DNA of 64,000 nt, from the NCBI GenBank assembly GCA_003499525.1, contig DNTB01000003.1, positions 1 to 64,000 of the forward strand, given 5' to 3'. A program made the translations under genes and the position numbers. This DNA comes from Flavobacteriales bacterium (GTDB lineage: Bacteria; Bacteroidota; Bacteroidia; Flavobacteriales_G; Salibacteraceae). Positions 42,698 to 52,244 of the stretch are shown piece by piece. The notes beneath the pieces were generated by a model, which saw only the letters and a list, made by a program, of their open reading frames with translations, was not told where the DNA came from and made no database searches. Each line of letters begins with the position of its first letter. The first letter of the stretch is position 1.

Positions 42698-44085
42698 CGG
42701 TCTTTTTTGAAAGCTTGAAGGATGTTTTTCAGAAATTTATTGAAATCAAAGGCATCTGAGCTGTTCTGACCCAGCCGGACAATAACCAGTTCGTAAGAAG
42801 GTATTACAAAAACCCGTTGTCCTTCAAAGCCATCGAACATGAAAAGGTCCGCCGGAGCGTCGGGATAAATTCGATTTGACGGGTTACCCGGCTCTCCTGC
42901 ATTAAGCCAAATCTGAGCTCCGTATTCCCCCATTGGCGCACCTGCTGTTGGTGAAACGCTATACGCTACCCATCCTGGAGGTAAGATCCTCTCATTGTAC
43001 CACAAGCCATCATTCAGATAGAGCTGACCGAATCTTGCCCAATCTCTTGCGGATGCCCACATGTATGAAGAACCCACGTAGGTTCCGCTTACATCCGGTT
43101 CAATAACCACGGTTCTCATTCTCAATTTGTTAAAGATGTTTTCATAAGGAAATAAATGGTATTCAGCATCAAGCTTTTTACGGACAATGTAGGAGAGTAT
43201 GTTGGTGGTTCCACTTGAATAATACCATACTTCATCGGGTTTGTGCTTTAGCGGAACACCGATAGCCGCTTTTGCCATGTCTGCGGACTTATATAACATG
43301 TCGGTAGCCGGGCTGGAAGTAGTATAATCCTCTACCCAATCCAAACCCGAGCTCATTCTGAGTAACTGATCGACCGTGATAGCACTTCTAGGATCTTCTG
43401 GATCAGCCCATTCGTCGATCGGAGCCCGATTGAAAACATCAATTTTGCCCTGAAGGGAGAGGTTACCGATCATTGCGTTGGTCACACTTTTAGTCATAGA
43501 CCAACCAATTTGCGGGGAATTCTGATCAAAGCCCTTTCTATATTTTTCATGAATGAGCTCCCCTTTATATGCAACCACCACTGCTCTTGTATTCCTTTTA
43601 ACCTCAGGGTCATACTCTTCAAATGATTCATTAACTGCGCTTCTAAGAACTTCATAATCAATACTTTCAAACACGGTATCTGCCATTCCGGTTCCGAGAG
43701 GCCAGCTGAGCGTATCGGGAACAACAGGTCTTGGTACCTTAAATCTTCCCTTTTTTCTGAATTCTTGCGGACTGATTTCACGGGCAAGAGTACACCCCAA
43801 ACCGTCGCGGTAAACCGCTACTGCTTTAGCCAAGCCAAAAACTGTTCCTATTGCCATAGAGTCTTGGTAATCAATGGAGTAGGTGCCTAAAGACAAAGGA
43901 AAACTGCCCAGCTCATTTTCAAGAATTGATGCTTCTTCACGTTCACCTACAAAAACTGACGAGCACATGCATTTGGCACCATACCCTGTTAATACCGGGC
44001 CCAGTTGTTTAGCAGTTTTTCCAATAAAATATCCGGCGATAGCCGCAATTGTTCCAAATATTAAAACAAGAAATATCTTTTTCAT
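42694..44085 (-). CDS. Beta-lactamase-family serine hydrolase
   Basis: A 463-residue protein with an N-terminal signal/membrane segment (1-24). It belongs to the beta-lactamase-fold serine hydrolases related to 6-aminohexanoate-dimer hydrolase (NylB). The SxxK nucleophile pair is Ser196-Lys199 (GWSMTKS), and Tyr289 is in VWYYSSGTTN, matching the NylB form. Late motifs include GQLYLNDGLW and the final FDGFEGQRVFVIPS. Substrate could be an amide or ester. The ATG of menA overlaps its stop by 4 bases. Confidence 0.85.
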   Translation of the reverse strand: MKKIFLVLIFGTIAAIAGYFIGKTAKQLGPVLTGYGAKCMCSSVFVGEREEASILENELGSFPLSLGTYSIDYQDSMAIGTVFGLAKAVAVYRDGLGCTLAREISPQEFRKKGRFKVPRPVVPDTLSWPLGTGMADTVFESIDYEVLRSAVNESFEEYDPEVKRNTRAVVVAYKGELIHEKYRKGFDQNSPQIGWSMTKSVTNAMIGNLSLQGKIDVFNRAPIDEWADPEDPRSAITVDQLLRMSSGLDWVEDYTTSSPATDMLYKSADMAKAAIGVPLKHKPDEVWYYSSGTTNILSYIVRKKLDAEYHLFPYENIFNKLRMRTVVIEPDVSGTYVGSSYMWASARDWARFGQLYLNDGLWYNERILPPGWVAYSVSPTAGAPMGEYGAQIWLNAGEPGNPSNRIYPDAPADLFMFDGFEGQRVFVIPSYELVIVRLGQNSSDAFDFNKFLKNILQAFKKDR

Positions 44086-44099
44086 GTCAAAAAATGAGG

Positions 44100-45785
44100 C
44101 TACAAAACTCTATAAATTCTAAATCTCCCGTTATCGTAAAGCATAGGAAATTCAGGAATTTCATGAAGACTTACCGTAACAGCATAGATCTCGGTGTATT
44201 TTTCTTTATGCTTCGCTGAAATCTGAACAAAATCATCTGCCTTAAGCGTAGTGTACTGGCTTACCAATTTTCCACTTTCATATTTTACTCCTACCTGCTG
44301 CATTCTTTGCCACCATTCCATCGAATATTGCTCGTTAAATAAACCGATAGTGCCATCCTTCAGATCGCCATAGATTGATCTTTCACCTTCAATCCTGAAT
44401 CCTGATTTTTCTGGAGGCACTATTATTAGAGCCTCTTTATCGGTATGCCCCTTAACATAGTGCTGCATATCTCGCCAGTACCCGTCTTGACGACTACTTA
44501 TTTTAAATCCCCCTGAGATTTTGTTTAAATGCCAGCTCATAGCAGTTGTACTTAATACCAGCACGACAATTGAAGCTATCAGCAAAGCCTTTTTTTTAGC
44601 CTTTGAATAAGCCAATAGGAGAATAATAGTTAGTCCCCATGTTAATGCCACCCATGGCATAATGAAGTTTAGACTATCGTAATTGTAGATGATAAGAAAG
44701 ATGAGTAAAGATGCAGCTGTGCTTTTTGTGATATTGTTTTTTAATAATAGCTCTGAGAACACACCTGCAGTGGTAATAATAGAGAACAGCATCAGCAGCG
44801 TGGATGCCCTCATCATGGTTGTTTGAATAACCAGAGAATTTGGCACTACTACCGTAAAAATGAAGTTGAAAATGAGAAGAAGAATTATGGCCGCATAGCC
44901 TCCAATCATGACTTTTTGATATGGATTATTCTTGGCAGTTAACCATAGAATTAGTCCCATTAGAAGAATACTCATTTTGTGTGCAGTATCCATAAAATTC
45001 CATGTTGAAGGAAATAAATGGTGTGCACTTCTCATTTTCTGTATTTCTAACCACTGTTCCGATGCCCAGAAGGAAACCATAGCCTGAGGACTAGCATCGG
45101 CATTCATTTTAATTAGTGCAAAGCTCACTGCTACGATAAGGAATGGTGCATGCAATTTGAGCAGCTTTGTCATTTGACGAAGGTTCTTATCAAGTAAAGA
45201 GGAGCCAAGAAAGAATACCCAGAAATAAAGACCAGTAAGTGGATGAAGAATAAAGACAATGGAGAGAATCAATGAAGCTGCTACAAGTCTTTTCTTCAAC
45301 AGAAGTAATAAGGCGAATAGGGCAAGAGGTAATGTGCTTATCCTGTTCGATAAGCTTTGAGAAATGAGCTCAAAACCTCCAAGACTTCGTTGAAAAAAGA
45401 CAACTAGAAAAAGAGTGAGAATTTGCGTAAGATCAGATTGGAACAGGATTCGTGAAAGAGAAAGAATAAAGTAAAAAGTAAAGTAAAGTGCCAGGCTGTG
45501 TAAAAGAAAGAATAGCAACTCAAGCTGCATTCCGGTGACTTTTGCTATGATGCCTATAGAATCCCAAAAAAGGGAAGTGTAGTAAGGGATTTGGTCTATT
45601 AGAGCATCATTCGAAAAAGTGCCGGGTAACATTTTTTCCATCAAGAAAGGGACTGTGATGGCCTGATCATCCGTTCCATAAGAGTATGGCCTTAACCCAA
45701 GAGTGAAAAGTAAACTGCCAAATAAAGCTAGCAAATGGGTAGAATGCTTTATCCGTGAAGAGAAAATAGCGTTTATATCCATCAA
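44100..45785 (-). CDS. Polytopic membrane protein, GT-C-like
   Basis: The 561 residues contain about 10-12 hydrophobic spans and a C-terminal soluble region (about 440-561) of mixed sequence. The first periplasmic loop has an acidic stretch GTDDQAITVPFLMEKML, where GT-C glycosyltransferases have their catalytic Asp/Glu. I do not assign a family with confidence; a GT-C-like role in glycan or lipid modification is a possibility. It lies between DUF1304 (1-base gap) and the serine hydrolase (14-base gap). Confidence 0.6.
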   Translation of the reverse strand: MMDINAIFSSRIKHSTHLLALFGSLLFTLGLRPYSYGTDDQAITVPFLMEKMLPGTFSNDALIDQIPYYTSLFWDSIGIIAKVTGMQLELLFFLLHSLALYFTFYFILSLSRILFQSDLTQILTLFLVVFFQRSLGGFELISQSLSNRISTLPLALFALLLLLKKRLVAASLILSIVFILHPLTGLYFWVFFLGSSLLDKNLRQMTKLLKLHAPFLIVAVSFALIKMNADASPQAMVSFWASEQWLEIQKMRSAHHLFPSTWNFMDTAHKMSILLMGLILWLTAKNNPYQKVMIGGYAAIILLLIFNFIFTVVVPNSLVIQTTMMRASTLLMLFSIITTAGVFSELLLKNNITKSTAASLLIFLIIYNYDSLNFIMPWVALTWGLTIILLLAYSKAKKKALLIASIVVLVLSTTAMSWHLNKISGGFKISSRQDGYWRDMQHYVKGHTDKEALIIVPPEKSGFRIEGERSIYGDLKDGTIGLFNEQYSMEWWQRMQQVGVKYESGKLVSQYTTLKADDFVQISAKHKEKYTEIYAVTVSLHEIPEFPMLYDNGRFRIYRVL

Positions 45786-45786
45786 T

Positions 45787-46152
45787 CTAACCGAATAGGA
45801 AGAGAGATATTAAAGCAAGGAATGCAGGTACCCCTTGAACATAGAATATTTTTTTTTCCGTTGTGAGTCCACCATATACACCTGCGAGTGCGATACATGA
45901 AATAAAGAATAGAGAGACATTAAAATGCCACTCGGGATTGTGTATAAAGAATGTCCAAATTAGACCGGCGGCCAAAAAGCCATTGTATAAACCCTGGTTG
46001 GCTGCCATCTCTTTGGTAACCTTAAAAAATTCTTCCGATCGTCCGCGAAAAACCTTTGGTCCCCGTGACGTCCAGGCAAACATTTCGAGATAGAGAAAAT
46101 ATAAGTGCATGATAATGAGCAAGATAACAAGGCTATTTGTGAGTACTACCAT
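45787..46152 (-). CDS. DUF1304-family small membrane protein
   Basis: The 121 residues have about four membrane spans and match DUF1304: YFLYLEMFAWTSRGPKVF followed by TKEMAANQGLYNGFLAAGLIW. Function is unknown, though homologues are widespread in bacteria. It is the first gene of the leftward group ending in menA, and is separated from the next gene by 1 base. It is divergent from the glycosyltransferase 39-like gene. Confidence 0.88.
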   Translation of the reverse strand: MVVLTNSLVILLIIMHLYFLYLEMFAWTSRGPKVFRGRSEEFFKVTKEMAANQGLYNGFLAAGLIWTFFIHNPEWHFNVSLFFISCIALAGVYGGLTTEKKIFYVQGVPAFLALISLFLFG

Positions 46153-46278
46153 TTCAATTTAGAGTTTTGGAAATGAAAATCAGGCGTTAAATTTAGTGGC
46201 AAGGTACGTTATAAGGCTACAAAAGATCAAAGACTTTTGCATGTGATTCAATAACTTGCTCGTCAATTTATCGAAATA

Positions 46279-47835
46279 TTGATAGGCTCGTTAGATATTG
46301 ATTTTACCGCAGTGCAGCAGATATTGTTAGGTGCATGTTTAATTAGCCTTATGGCCAGCGGGGTTGCGTTTAGCTTTAATAAACAACGAGCTTCAATTGC
46401 GCTCATATCAATAAGCTCATTTTCTTTATTCTGCTTTGCCGCTTCTCTGGATCCATTTCTGAATTTATGGGATGAACGCTTTCATGCATTAGTTGCTAAA
46501 AATCTTGTTCAACATCCATTTGTACCCACATTGTATGATGACCCTGTTCTGAAAATGTCTTATGATAGATGGGATTATTTCCATATTTGGTTGCACAAAC
46601 AACCACTTTTCTTATGGCAAATGGCATTGAGCTTTAAGCTATTCGGATATTCAGAATTTGCCCTTCGTCTTCCTAGTGTTATTCTTTTAACGATCACGGT
46701 TCTCGGTGCTTTTAGAGTTGGAAAAGTATTGGTTAACCAAAAAGTGGGTATGCTCACGAGCATACTCATAATGTCCTCATTCTATTTATTTGAACTGATT
46801 TCTGGAAGAGGACAAATTGATCACAATGATATTTCATTTTTGGCCTACACAACTCTAAGTATTTGGTCTTTAGTCGAGTATCAAAACTCGAAGAAGAATT
46901 ACTGGATAGTTCTAATAGGCCTTTTTTCTGGAATGGCTATTCTATGTAAGTGGCTGGTTGGACTTTTGGTTTATTCAGGATGGCTATTACTAAAAGCACA
47001 GAAAAAGGAGTTCAAGTTGAAGCAATGGGGCGATTTGCTCATTTCCTTGATGATAACAGCAGCTATTGCCGTGCCCTGGCAGATATACACCATGATTAGA
47101 TTTCCAGAAGAGGCCAGTTCTGCCTTAAGCTACAATGCACTTCATTTCAGTATTCCAATCGAAGGGCATGGAGGCACTTACCTTTTCCACTTTGATCACT
47201 TCAATGAATTATATGGGGAATACGCCTTATTACTCATTATTCCAGGATTGATTTCATTATACTTAACAACAGCAAAAAAAGAATTAGCGATTTCCCTTAT
47301 TGGAATGGGTGCCATTGTGTATTTGTTTTTCACCTTGGCAGCTACCAAAATGACTTCCTTTCCATTAGTTGCATCCATACCCGTTTATCTGAGCTTATCT
47401 GCTTTTATCTACTTCATCTTTAATATCCTAACAAAAAAGATTCATTCCAGATCAACTGTTCAGATTCTGTTTTCCGGAGTGCTTTTGCTTTTACTCCTAT
47501 GGAGGTTCGATTTTAAATCAATAAAGAGGAATTATACCAATGAGACAAATAGAACTAGCTATCGAGAGCAAATGATTGAGATTACTGAAGTTTATAAAAG
47601 CCTGAAATTACCTGACAATTCTGTTCTTTTTAATGCAAGAGGCCATGCTGTTCAGGGAATGTTTTATTTAGGTATTCCGGTATACAATGAAATTCCTACT
47701 GAGTCACAAGTTCTTGAAATAAGAGCAAAGGGGAGGGAAGTAGCCGTTTTTAAAGAAGATGATGTACCGTTACCTGAGTATCTAACCCAAGACAATAATG
47801 TGCGTATTCTTAAATGCAATTTTACTTCCTTGTAA
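46279..47835 (+). CDS. GT-C glycosyltransferase, family 39-like (ArnT type)
   Basis: The 518-residue integral membrane protein has about 11-13 spans. After the first hydrophobic block it has LWDERFHALVAKNL (about 63-76), the Asp-Glu motif of the first periplasmic loop in PMT/ArnT proteins, followed by the KQPLFLWQMALSFKLFG loop and the LSGRGQ-like SGRGQIDHND. It transfers a sugar from polyprenyl phosphate to a lipid or protein on the periplasmic side. The frame begins with TTG at 46279; an in-frame ATG at 46351 is an alternative start. Confidence 0.85.
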   Translation: MIGSLDIDFTAVQQILLGACLISLMASGVAFSFNKQRASIALISISSFSLFCFAASLDPFLNLWDERFHALVAKNLVQHPFVPTLYDDPVLKMSYDRWDYFHIWLHKQPLFLWQMALSFKLFGYSEFALRLPSVILLTITVLGAFRVGKVLVNQKVGMLTSILIMSSFYLFELISGRGQIDHNDISFLAYTTLSIWSLVEYQNSKKNYWIVLIGLFSGMAILCKWLVGLLVYSGWLLLKAQKKEFKLKQWGDLLISLMITAAIAVPWQIYTMIRFPEEASSALSYNALHFSIPIEGHGGTYLFHFDHFNELYGEYALLLIIPGLISLYLTTAKKELAISLIGMGAIVYLFFTLAATKMTSFPLVASIPVYLSLSAFIYFIFNILTKKIHSRSTVQILFSGVLLLLLLWRFDFKSIKRNYTNETNRTSYREQMIEITEVYKSLKLPDNSVLFNARGHAVQGMFYLGIPVYNEIPTESQVLEIRAKGREVAVFKEDDVPLPEYLTQDNNVRILKCNFTSL

Positions 47836-47885
47836 CTAGCTTACCTGCCTTTTTCCCTTTTCTTTGTTCCCTTCAAATTAGTACC

Positions 47886-49544
47886 ATGTTTGTAAAAACC
47901 GCATCCGCATTTCTGGCTTTTTTTGTTCTTATTTCATGTGTAAAACCAACACAAGAGAAGGCCAGCGAGGACGCTGAATATCCCAAACTCGTAGTAGGAA
48001 TTGTCGTTGATCAAATGAGGTACGATTATTTATATCGGTTTCAGAATCGCTACAGGGAAGACGGATTGAACAGAATGATGAAACAAGGTATCTCCATGGA
48101 GAATCACCACTTCAGTTACATGCCAACCTATACGGGCCCAGGGCACGCCTCGATATATACCGGAACTACGCCGGCGGTGCACGGCATTATTGCAAACGAC
48201 TTCTACGATAAGGTGAATCGGAAGTTTATGTACTGCGTTGAGGATGATTCGGTAGAGGTTTTTGGAGCTAAGCAGGATAAGGAGAAAAGATCTCCTAAAA
48301 ATTTGTTAGTCAACACATTAGGGGATCAGATGAAGCTCCATTTTCCCGGCGCCAAGGTTATTTCAGTAAGTATAAAGGACAGAGCAGCGATACTTCCGGG
48401 AGGCCACATGGCGGACGGTGCATACTGGTTTAACTCTGAAGAGGGAAAGTTTGTGACCACGAGTTATTATGTAGCTCAGATGCCCGCATGGATGAATGAA
48501 TTCAATGCTAAAGAATATCCTGATAAGTACATGAGCACACCATGGAATACCCTTTATCCTCTGCAGACCTATACCCAGAGTAATCCTGATGACAGTCCTT
48601 ATGAAAAAAGCTTGAAACAAGGGGGCAAACCGGTATTTCCTTACGACCTTCCATCTTTAAAAGAAGAATCGGGCTATGGTGCACTGAAGTATACTCCTTT
48701 TGGAAACGATCTTGTAGCCGAAGCGGCCATGGCAGCCGCAGAGGCCGAAAATCTGGGTATAGATGATGTCCCGGATTTGTTAGCTGTGAGCTTTTCCAGT
48801 ACAGATTATGTAGGGCATGCTTTTGGAACTCATTCGGTAGAATTGGAGGATACCTATCTCCGGTTTGATTCCACGCTGGCTGTGTTTTTTAATTATCTCG
48901 ATAAGAAAATAGGTAAGGAAAACTACCTGACATTTTTAACTGCTGACCATGGGGTCGCCATGGTTCCTCAGGAACTGATTGACCGGGGAGTGCCGGTTGG
49001 TTACTATGATGAGAAGAGTTTGGAGCGATCGGTTAGAGGGTTGCTGGAGGCAAAATTCGGTGGAAGTGACCTACTTCTTAGCTATAGCAATAATCAGTTT
49101 TTCTTCGATCATAACCTTGCGAAAAATTTGGGCATAGACCTGCATGAAATTCTTCACCCGGTAATGCACCATGTGATGCAGTTTGATGGGGTATACAGTG
49201 TCCTTTCCAGAAAAGACTTGATGCACAAGAGCTTCCCGGAGAAAATAAACCGGCAGGTTCAAAAGGGGTGGAATCCCAGAAGATCAGGAGATATTGCAGT
49301 GATTTGGCAGCCGGGTTGGATCTCCGACAGTTATGACCATAAAGGTACTACACACGGCTCCCCATGGTCTTATGACACTCATGTGCCTATGTTGTTTATG
49401 GGGTGGGGTGTAGGTGATGGTAGAGCATCGGAACCAACAAATGCTGAAGATATCGTCCCGACGGTATCTATGCTGCTTGGAATCGAATCACCTATCGGTG
49501 CCACGGGTGATCCAATGAAATCTGTGATTGATGAAAATAACTAA
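47886..49544 (+). CDS. PafA-like alkaline phosphatase family lipoprotein
   Basis: About 552 residues. The mature start is a lipobox LISC (Cys18), so it is a lipoprotein. It belongs to the alkaline phosphatase superfamily and resembles Bacteroidota PafA: metal ligand VDQMRYDY, the nucleophile Thr in PTYTGPGHASIYTGT, DYVGHAFG and TADHGVAMVP, and a late THGSPWSYDTHVPM. It frees phosphate from phosphomonoesters in the periplasm. The frame opens at 47814, but the ATG at 47886 gives the signal peptide, so I use it. It ends with a 4-base overlap with the convergent menD. Confidence 0.88.
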   Translation: MFVKTASAFLAFFVLISCVKPTQEKASEDAEYPKLVVGIVVDQMRYDYLYRFQNRYREDGLNRMMKQGISMENHHFSYMPTYTGPGHASIYTGTTPAVHGIIANDFYDKVNRKFMYCVEDDSVEVFGAKQDKEKRSPKNLLVNTLGDQMKLHFPGAKVISVSIKDRAAILPGGHMADGAYWFNSEEGKFVTTSYYVAQMPAWMNEFNAKEYPDKYMSTPWNTLYPLQTYTQSNPDDSPYEKSLKQGGKPVFPYDLPSLKEESGYGALKYTPFGNDLVAEAAMAAAEAENLGIDDVPDLLAVSFSSTDYVGHAFGTHSVELEDTYLRFDSTLAVFFNYLDKKIGKENYLTFLTADHGVAMVPQELIDRGVPVGYYDEKSLERSVRGLLEAKFGGSDLLLSYSNNQFFFDHNLAKNLGIDLHEILHPVMHHVMQFDGVYSVLSRKDLMHKSFPEKINRQVQKGWNPRRSGDIAVIWQPGWISDSYDHKGTTHGSPWSYDTHVPMLFMGWGVGDGRASEPTNAEDIVPTVSMLLGIESPIGATGDPMKSVIDENN

Positions 49545-51214
49545 CTGTTCTTCAGAAAGTTAAAATACTTCTTAAGCATCTCATCATTTTCCTCTTTCGG
49601 AGTAATGATTTCGAGGATTTCCGTTTCATTATGTCGGCTGATCATACTTACAACGGCTGATTCCAGCTCCTCTTTGGAAGTAGCAATGTGATATGGAATG
49701 CCGCTGCTTTGCGCCACCTTTTCCACACTATTCGATTGTCTCGTTTCAAAGTAATCTTCAAGAACGTCGGTACCCGAAGGACCTTCAATAATTCGAAATA
49801 TTCCACCTCCCTGATTGTTTATCACTATAATTTTCAGGTTGGATGGGATGTGCCGATTCCAGAGTGCGTTAGCATCATAAAAAAATGCCAGATCTCCTGT
49901 GACCAACCATACGGTTTCACGGCTCACCATTGCCGAGCCAAGCGCTGTGGAAACACAGCCATCAATTCCGCTGGTTCCTCGATTGGCATGGAAAGAAATT
50001 CCGCTTTTCCAATCAAAAAGCTGGGCATACCGGATAGGGCTGCTGTTGGCTAAATGGATTTGAGTACCTGGTAGTACTTTGGACGAAAGAACTTCAAAGA
50101 CCTGCATGTCTGACCAGGGGCAGGAATTCATAAATTCAAGATGCTTTTTAGATCTCTTTTCGTCGATCTTTTGAATTTCATTTTTCCAGCTACGCTCTTG
50201 ATCCCCGGTATGCAGATGAAGTTGACGGAAAAACCAGAATGGTTTGATAGGGATGATATCTGTAAGGCTGTAATACGGATCCGGGGCCGTGGTTTGTTTA
50301 GAAATATGCCAATGTTGTTGAGGTGAATATTCTCTAAGGTATTTCTTGATTTTTTTCGAAATAATCATACCTCCAAAGGTGATTAACAGATCCGGCTGGA
50401 ATAATTTAAGCTCCCGCGTGCTCATGGGCATAAGAAGCCGGTCAATATTGTCAAAAACTCCCCTGAAGTGTTGATTGGAGGTTGTTTCAGTCAGAATTAC
50501 AGCATACTTCGCTACGTTTTCCAATATTTTCCAAAGTGCAGAATCTGAGTTTTGCTGACCTGCAATGATCATAATGCGCTTAGAATTTCTCCACACTTTT
50601 CCGAACTCATGCAGCGATGAATCTGAAAGTTCGGTATGAGTCTCCGAAATTTTAATGAGGCCAGGGTTTACGTATTTGGGCAGTTTTCCGTAAAGTGGTT
50701 CTTTCATTGGTACATTCAGATGTACGGGCCCCTGGTTGAACTGGAGGCTACGATTTATTGCCTCGTTGATTTTACGATCGTTCTGTCTTATTTCGGATTC
50801 GTTTGAGGGTTGCTCTATAATTTCAGCTTCATATCTGATATGGGGTTCAAAGACTCCTTTTTGATTTATGGTTTGTCCTAAACCCTGACCTATGAAATAG
50901 GAGGGCCTGTCTGCCGAAATTACAATTAGGGGAACGTTCTGATAGTAGGCCTCCGCCACGGCGGGGTAGTAGTTGAGTAAGGCTGAACCGGAAGTACATA
51001 CCAATGCCGCTGGTTCACTCTCCTTTAACCCCATTCCAATTGCGATAAAACCAGCACTGCGTTCATCAACAATAGAGTAGCATGAGAAAAAAGGATCCGC
51101 TGTAAAACCCAGAATAAGTGGTGCGTTTCGCGATCCCGGTGAGATGATAATGTTTTTGATTCCTCTTTTCTTGAGCACAGCAACCAGCTGACTGACTCCT
51201 AATTTACCCTCCAT
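49541..51214 (-). CDS. menD: MenD, menaquinone biosynthesis thiamine-diphosphate enzyme
   Basis: The 557-residue protein fits MenD (SEPHCHC synthase), which joins 2-oxoglutarate to isochorismate. The thiamine-diphosphate region is GDLAFFYDANALWN with NNQGGGIFRIIEG following; the N-terminal ISPGSRNAPLILGF and CTSGSALLNYYPAVAEA are MenD hallmarks. It acts after MenF. The start overlaps the end of menF by 11 bases. The stop overlaps the convergent phosphatase stop by 4 bases. Confidence 0.96.
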   Translation of the reverse strand: MEGKLGVSQLVAVLKKRGIKNIIISPGSRNAPLILGFTADPFFSCYSIVDERSAGFIAIGMGLKESEPAALVCTSGSALLNYYPAVAEAYYQNVPLIVISADRPSYFIGQGLGQTINQKGVFEPHIRYEAEIIEQPSNESEIRQNDRKINEAINRSLQFNQGPVHLNVPMKEPLYGKLPKYVNPGLIKISETHTELSDSSLHEFGKVWRNSKRIMIIAGQQNSDSALWKILENVAKYAVILTETTSNQHFRGVFDNIDRLLMPMSTRELKLFQPDLLITFGGMIISKKIKKYLREYSPQQHWHISKQTTAPDPYYSLTDIIPIKPFWFFRQLHLHTGDQERSWKNEIQKIDEKRSKKHLEFMNSCPWSDMQVFEVLSSKVLPGTQIHLANSSPIRYAQLFDWKSGISFHANRGTSGIDGCVSTALGSAMVSRETVWLVTGDLAFFYDANALWNRHIPSNLKIIVINNQGGGIFRIIEGPSGTDVLEDYFETRQSNSVEKVAQSSGIPYHIATSKEELESAVVSMISRHNETEILEIITPKEENDEMLKKYFNFLKNS

Positions 51215-52244
51215 TCAATAATGATTCAAAAATTCGAGCGGTGCTATTATACTTGTCTTTTGTTTCCTGCCATTCCTTTTCAATATTGGAATCTGCAGTC
51301 CAACCTCCTCCTACAAAAAAAGAAAAGCTCTTTTTGTGCACTTCTGCACAGCGAAGATTGACAAAACTTTGCAGGTGATCGTCCTTATGAATGCTCAAAT
51401 AACCTGTGTAGTACTTTCTGTCGTGAGGCTCCAATTCAAGAATATGTTTTACGGCCTGCTCGTATGGTCTTCCACAAACGGCGGGAGTGGGATGAAGATC
51501 TTTGAGCAATTTTTTGTAGTCCGACTGGCGCACCTCAGTCTGACTTTTAAAGTCCTGTTTAATGTGTTCTATGGTTCCGGCGGAGAAGGTGTAAGGATCG
51601 CTAAGAGTAAATGGAATGCAATTTTTGCGAAATACTTGAGCAATTTCGTCGGTCACTAATTTCTGTTCCTCCAATTCTTTGGCTCCCCAATTTTTATTTG
51701 GTTTTCCTTCACCACGTCGGGTTCCGGCCAAAGAAACAGTTTCAATAAAACCATTATTCCATTTCAGCAACAATTCTGGTGTGGCCCCCATCCACATTCC
51801 CGCTTCGGGATGATAGAGGAGGTAGACTAATGCATGAGGTAACGCTTTGCAAAGTTGCTGGAAGGAAGATTCAAGTGAAATTCTGCCTCCATCCAGTAAG
51901 TCAATTCTTCTGGAAAGAACTATTTTCTCTAAATTTTTGTTTTTCAATAGGTTAAGTGCTTTTTCCCCAATGCGTTTCCAACCTGAATGGTCTATGTTTG
52001 CGGACTCATCATTGTGCTCACTCAGCGACTTTCTTATTTTTTCTAAAGCTTCGAAATGTTGTGGGCTAACCTCCACAAAGGATCCCCTTAGCTTGATTTC
52101 GGGTTTTATATTATTCTGAAATGCATGTATAGCAAACTCATCTTTTCCTTGTTGATTAACCTTTAGGAATTCAACATTACTCAATTCGGGCAAACGAACC
52201 AGGGCCATGCCTTCGGGGGATGATTCAAGATTGCTCGTACTCAT
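51204..52244 (-). CDS. menF: Isochorismate synthase MenF
   Basis: A 346-residue chorismate-binding enzyme that makes isochorismate, the first committed step to menaquinone. Motifs seen: MWMGATPELLL, AGTRRGEGK, ELEEQKLVTDEIAQ with the Mg-binding Glu, LHPTPAVCGRP and the final FVGGGWTADSN. It is shorter than E. coli MenF (about 430) because the N-terminal part is reduced, which is common in Bacteroidota. Its ATG overlaps the stop of the upstream metalloprotease by 4 bases, and its stop overlaps menD. Confidence 0.94.
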   Translation of the reverse strand: MSTSNLESSPEGMALVRLPELSNVEFLKVNQQGKDEFAIHAFQNNIKPEIKLRGSFVEVSPQHFEALEKIRKSLSEHNDESANIDHSGWKRIGEKALNLLKNKNLEKIVLSRRIDLLDGGRISLESSFQQLCKALPHALVYLLYHPEAGMWMGATPELLLKWNNGFIETVSLAGTRRGEGKPNKNWGAKELEEQKLVTDEIAQVFRKNCIPFTLSDPYTFSAGTIEHIKQDFKSQTEVRQSDYKKLLKDLHPTPAVCGRPYEQAVKHILELEPHDRKYYTGYLSIHKDDHLQSFVNLRCAEVHKKSFSFFVGGGWTADSNIEKEWQETKDKYNSTARIFESLLNGG

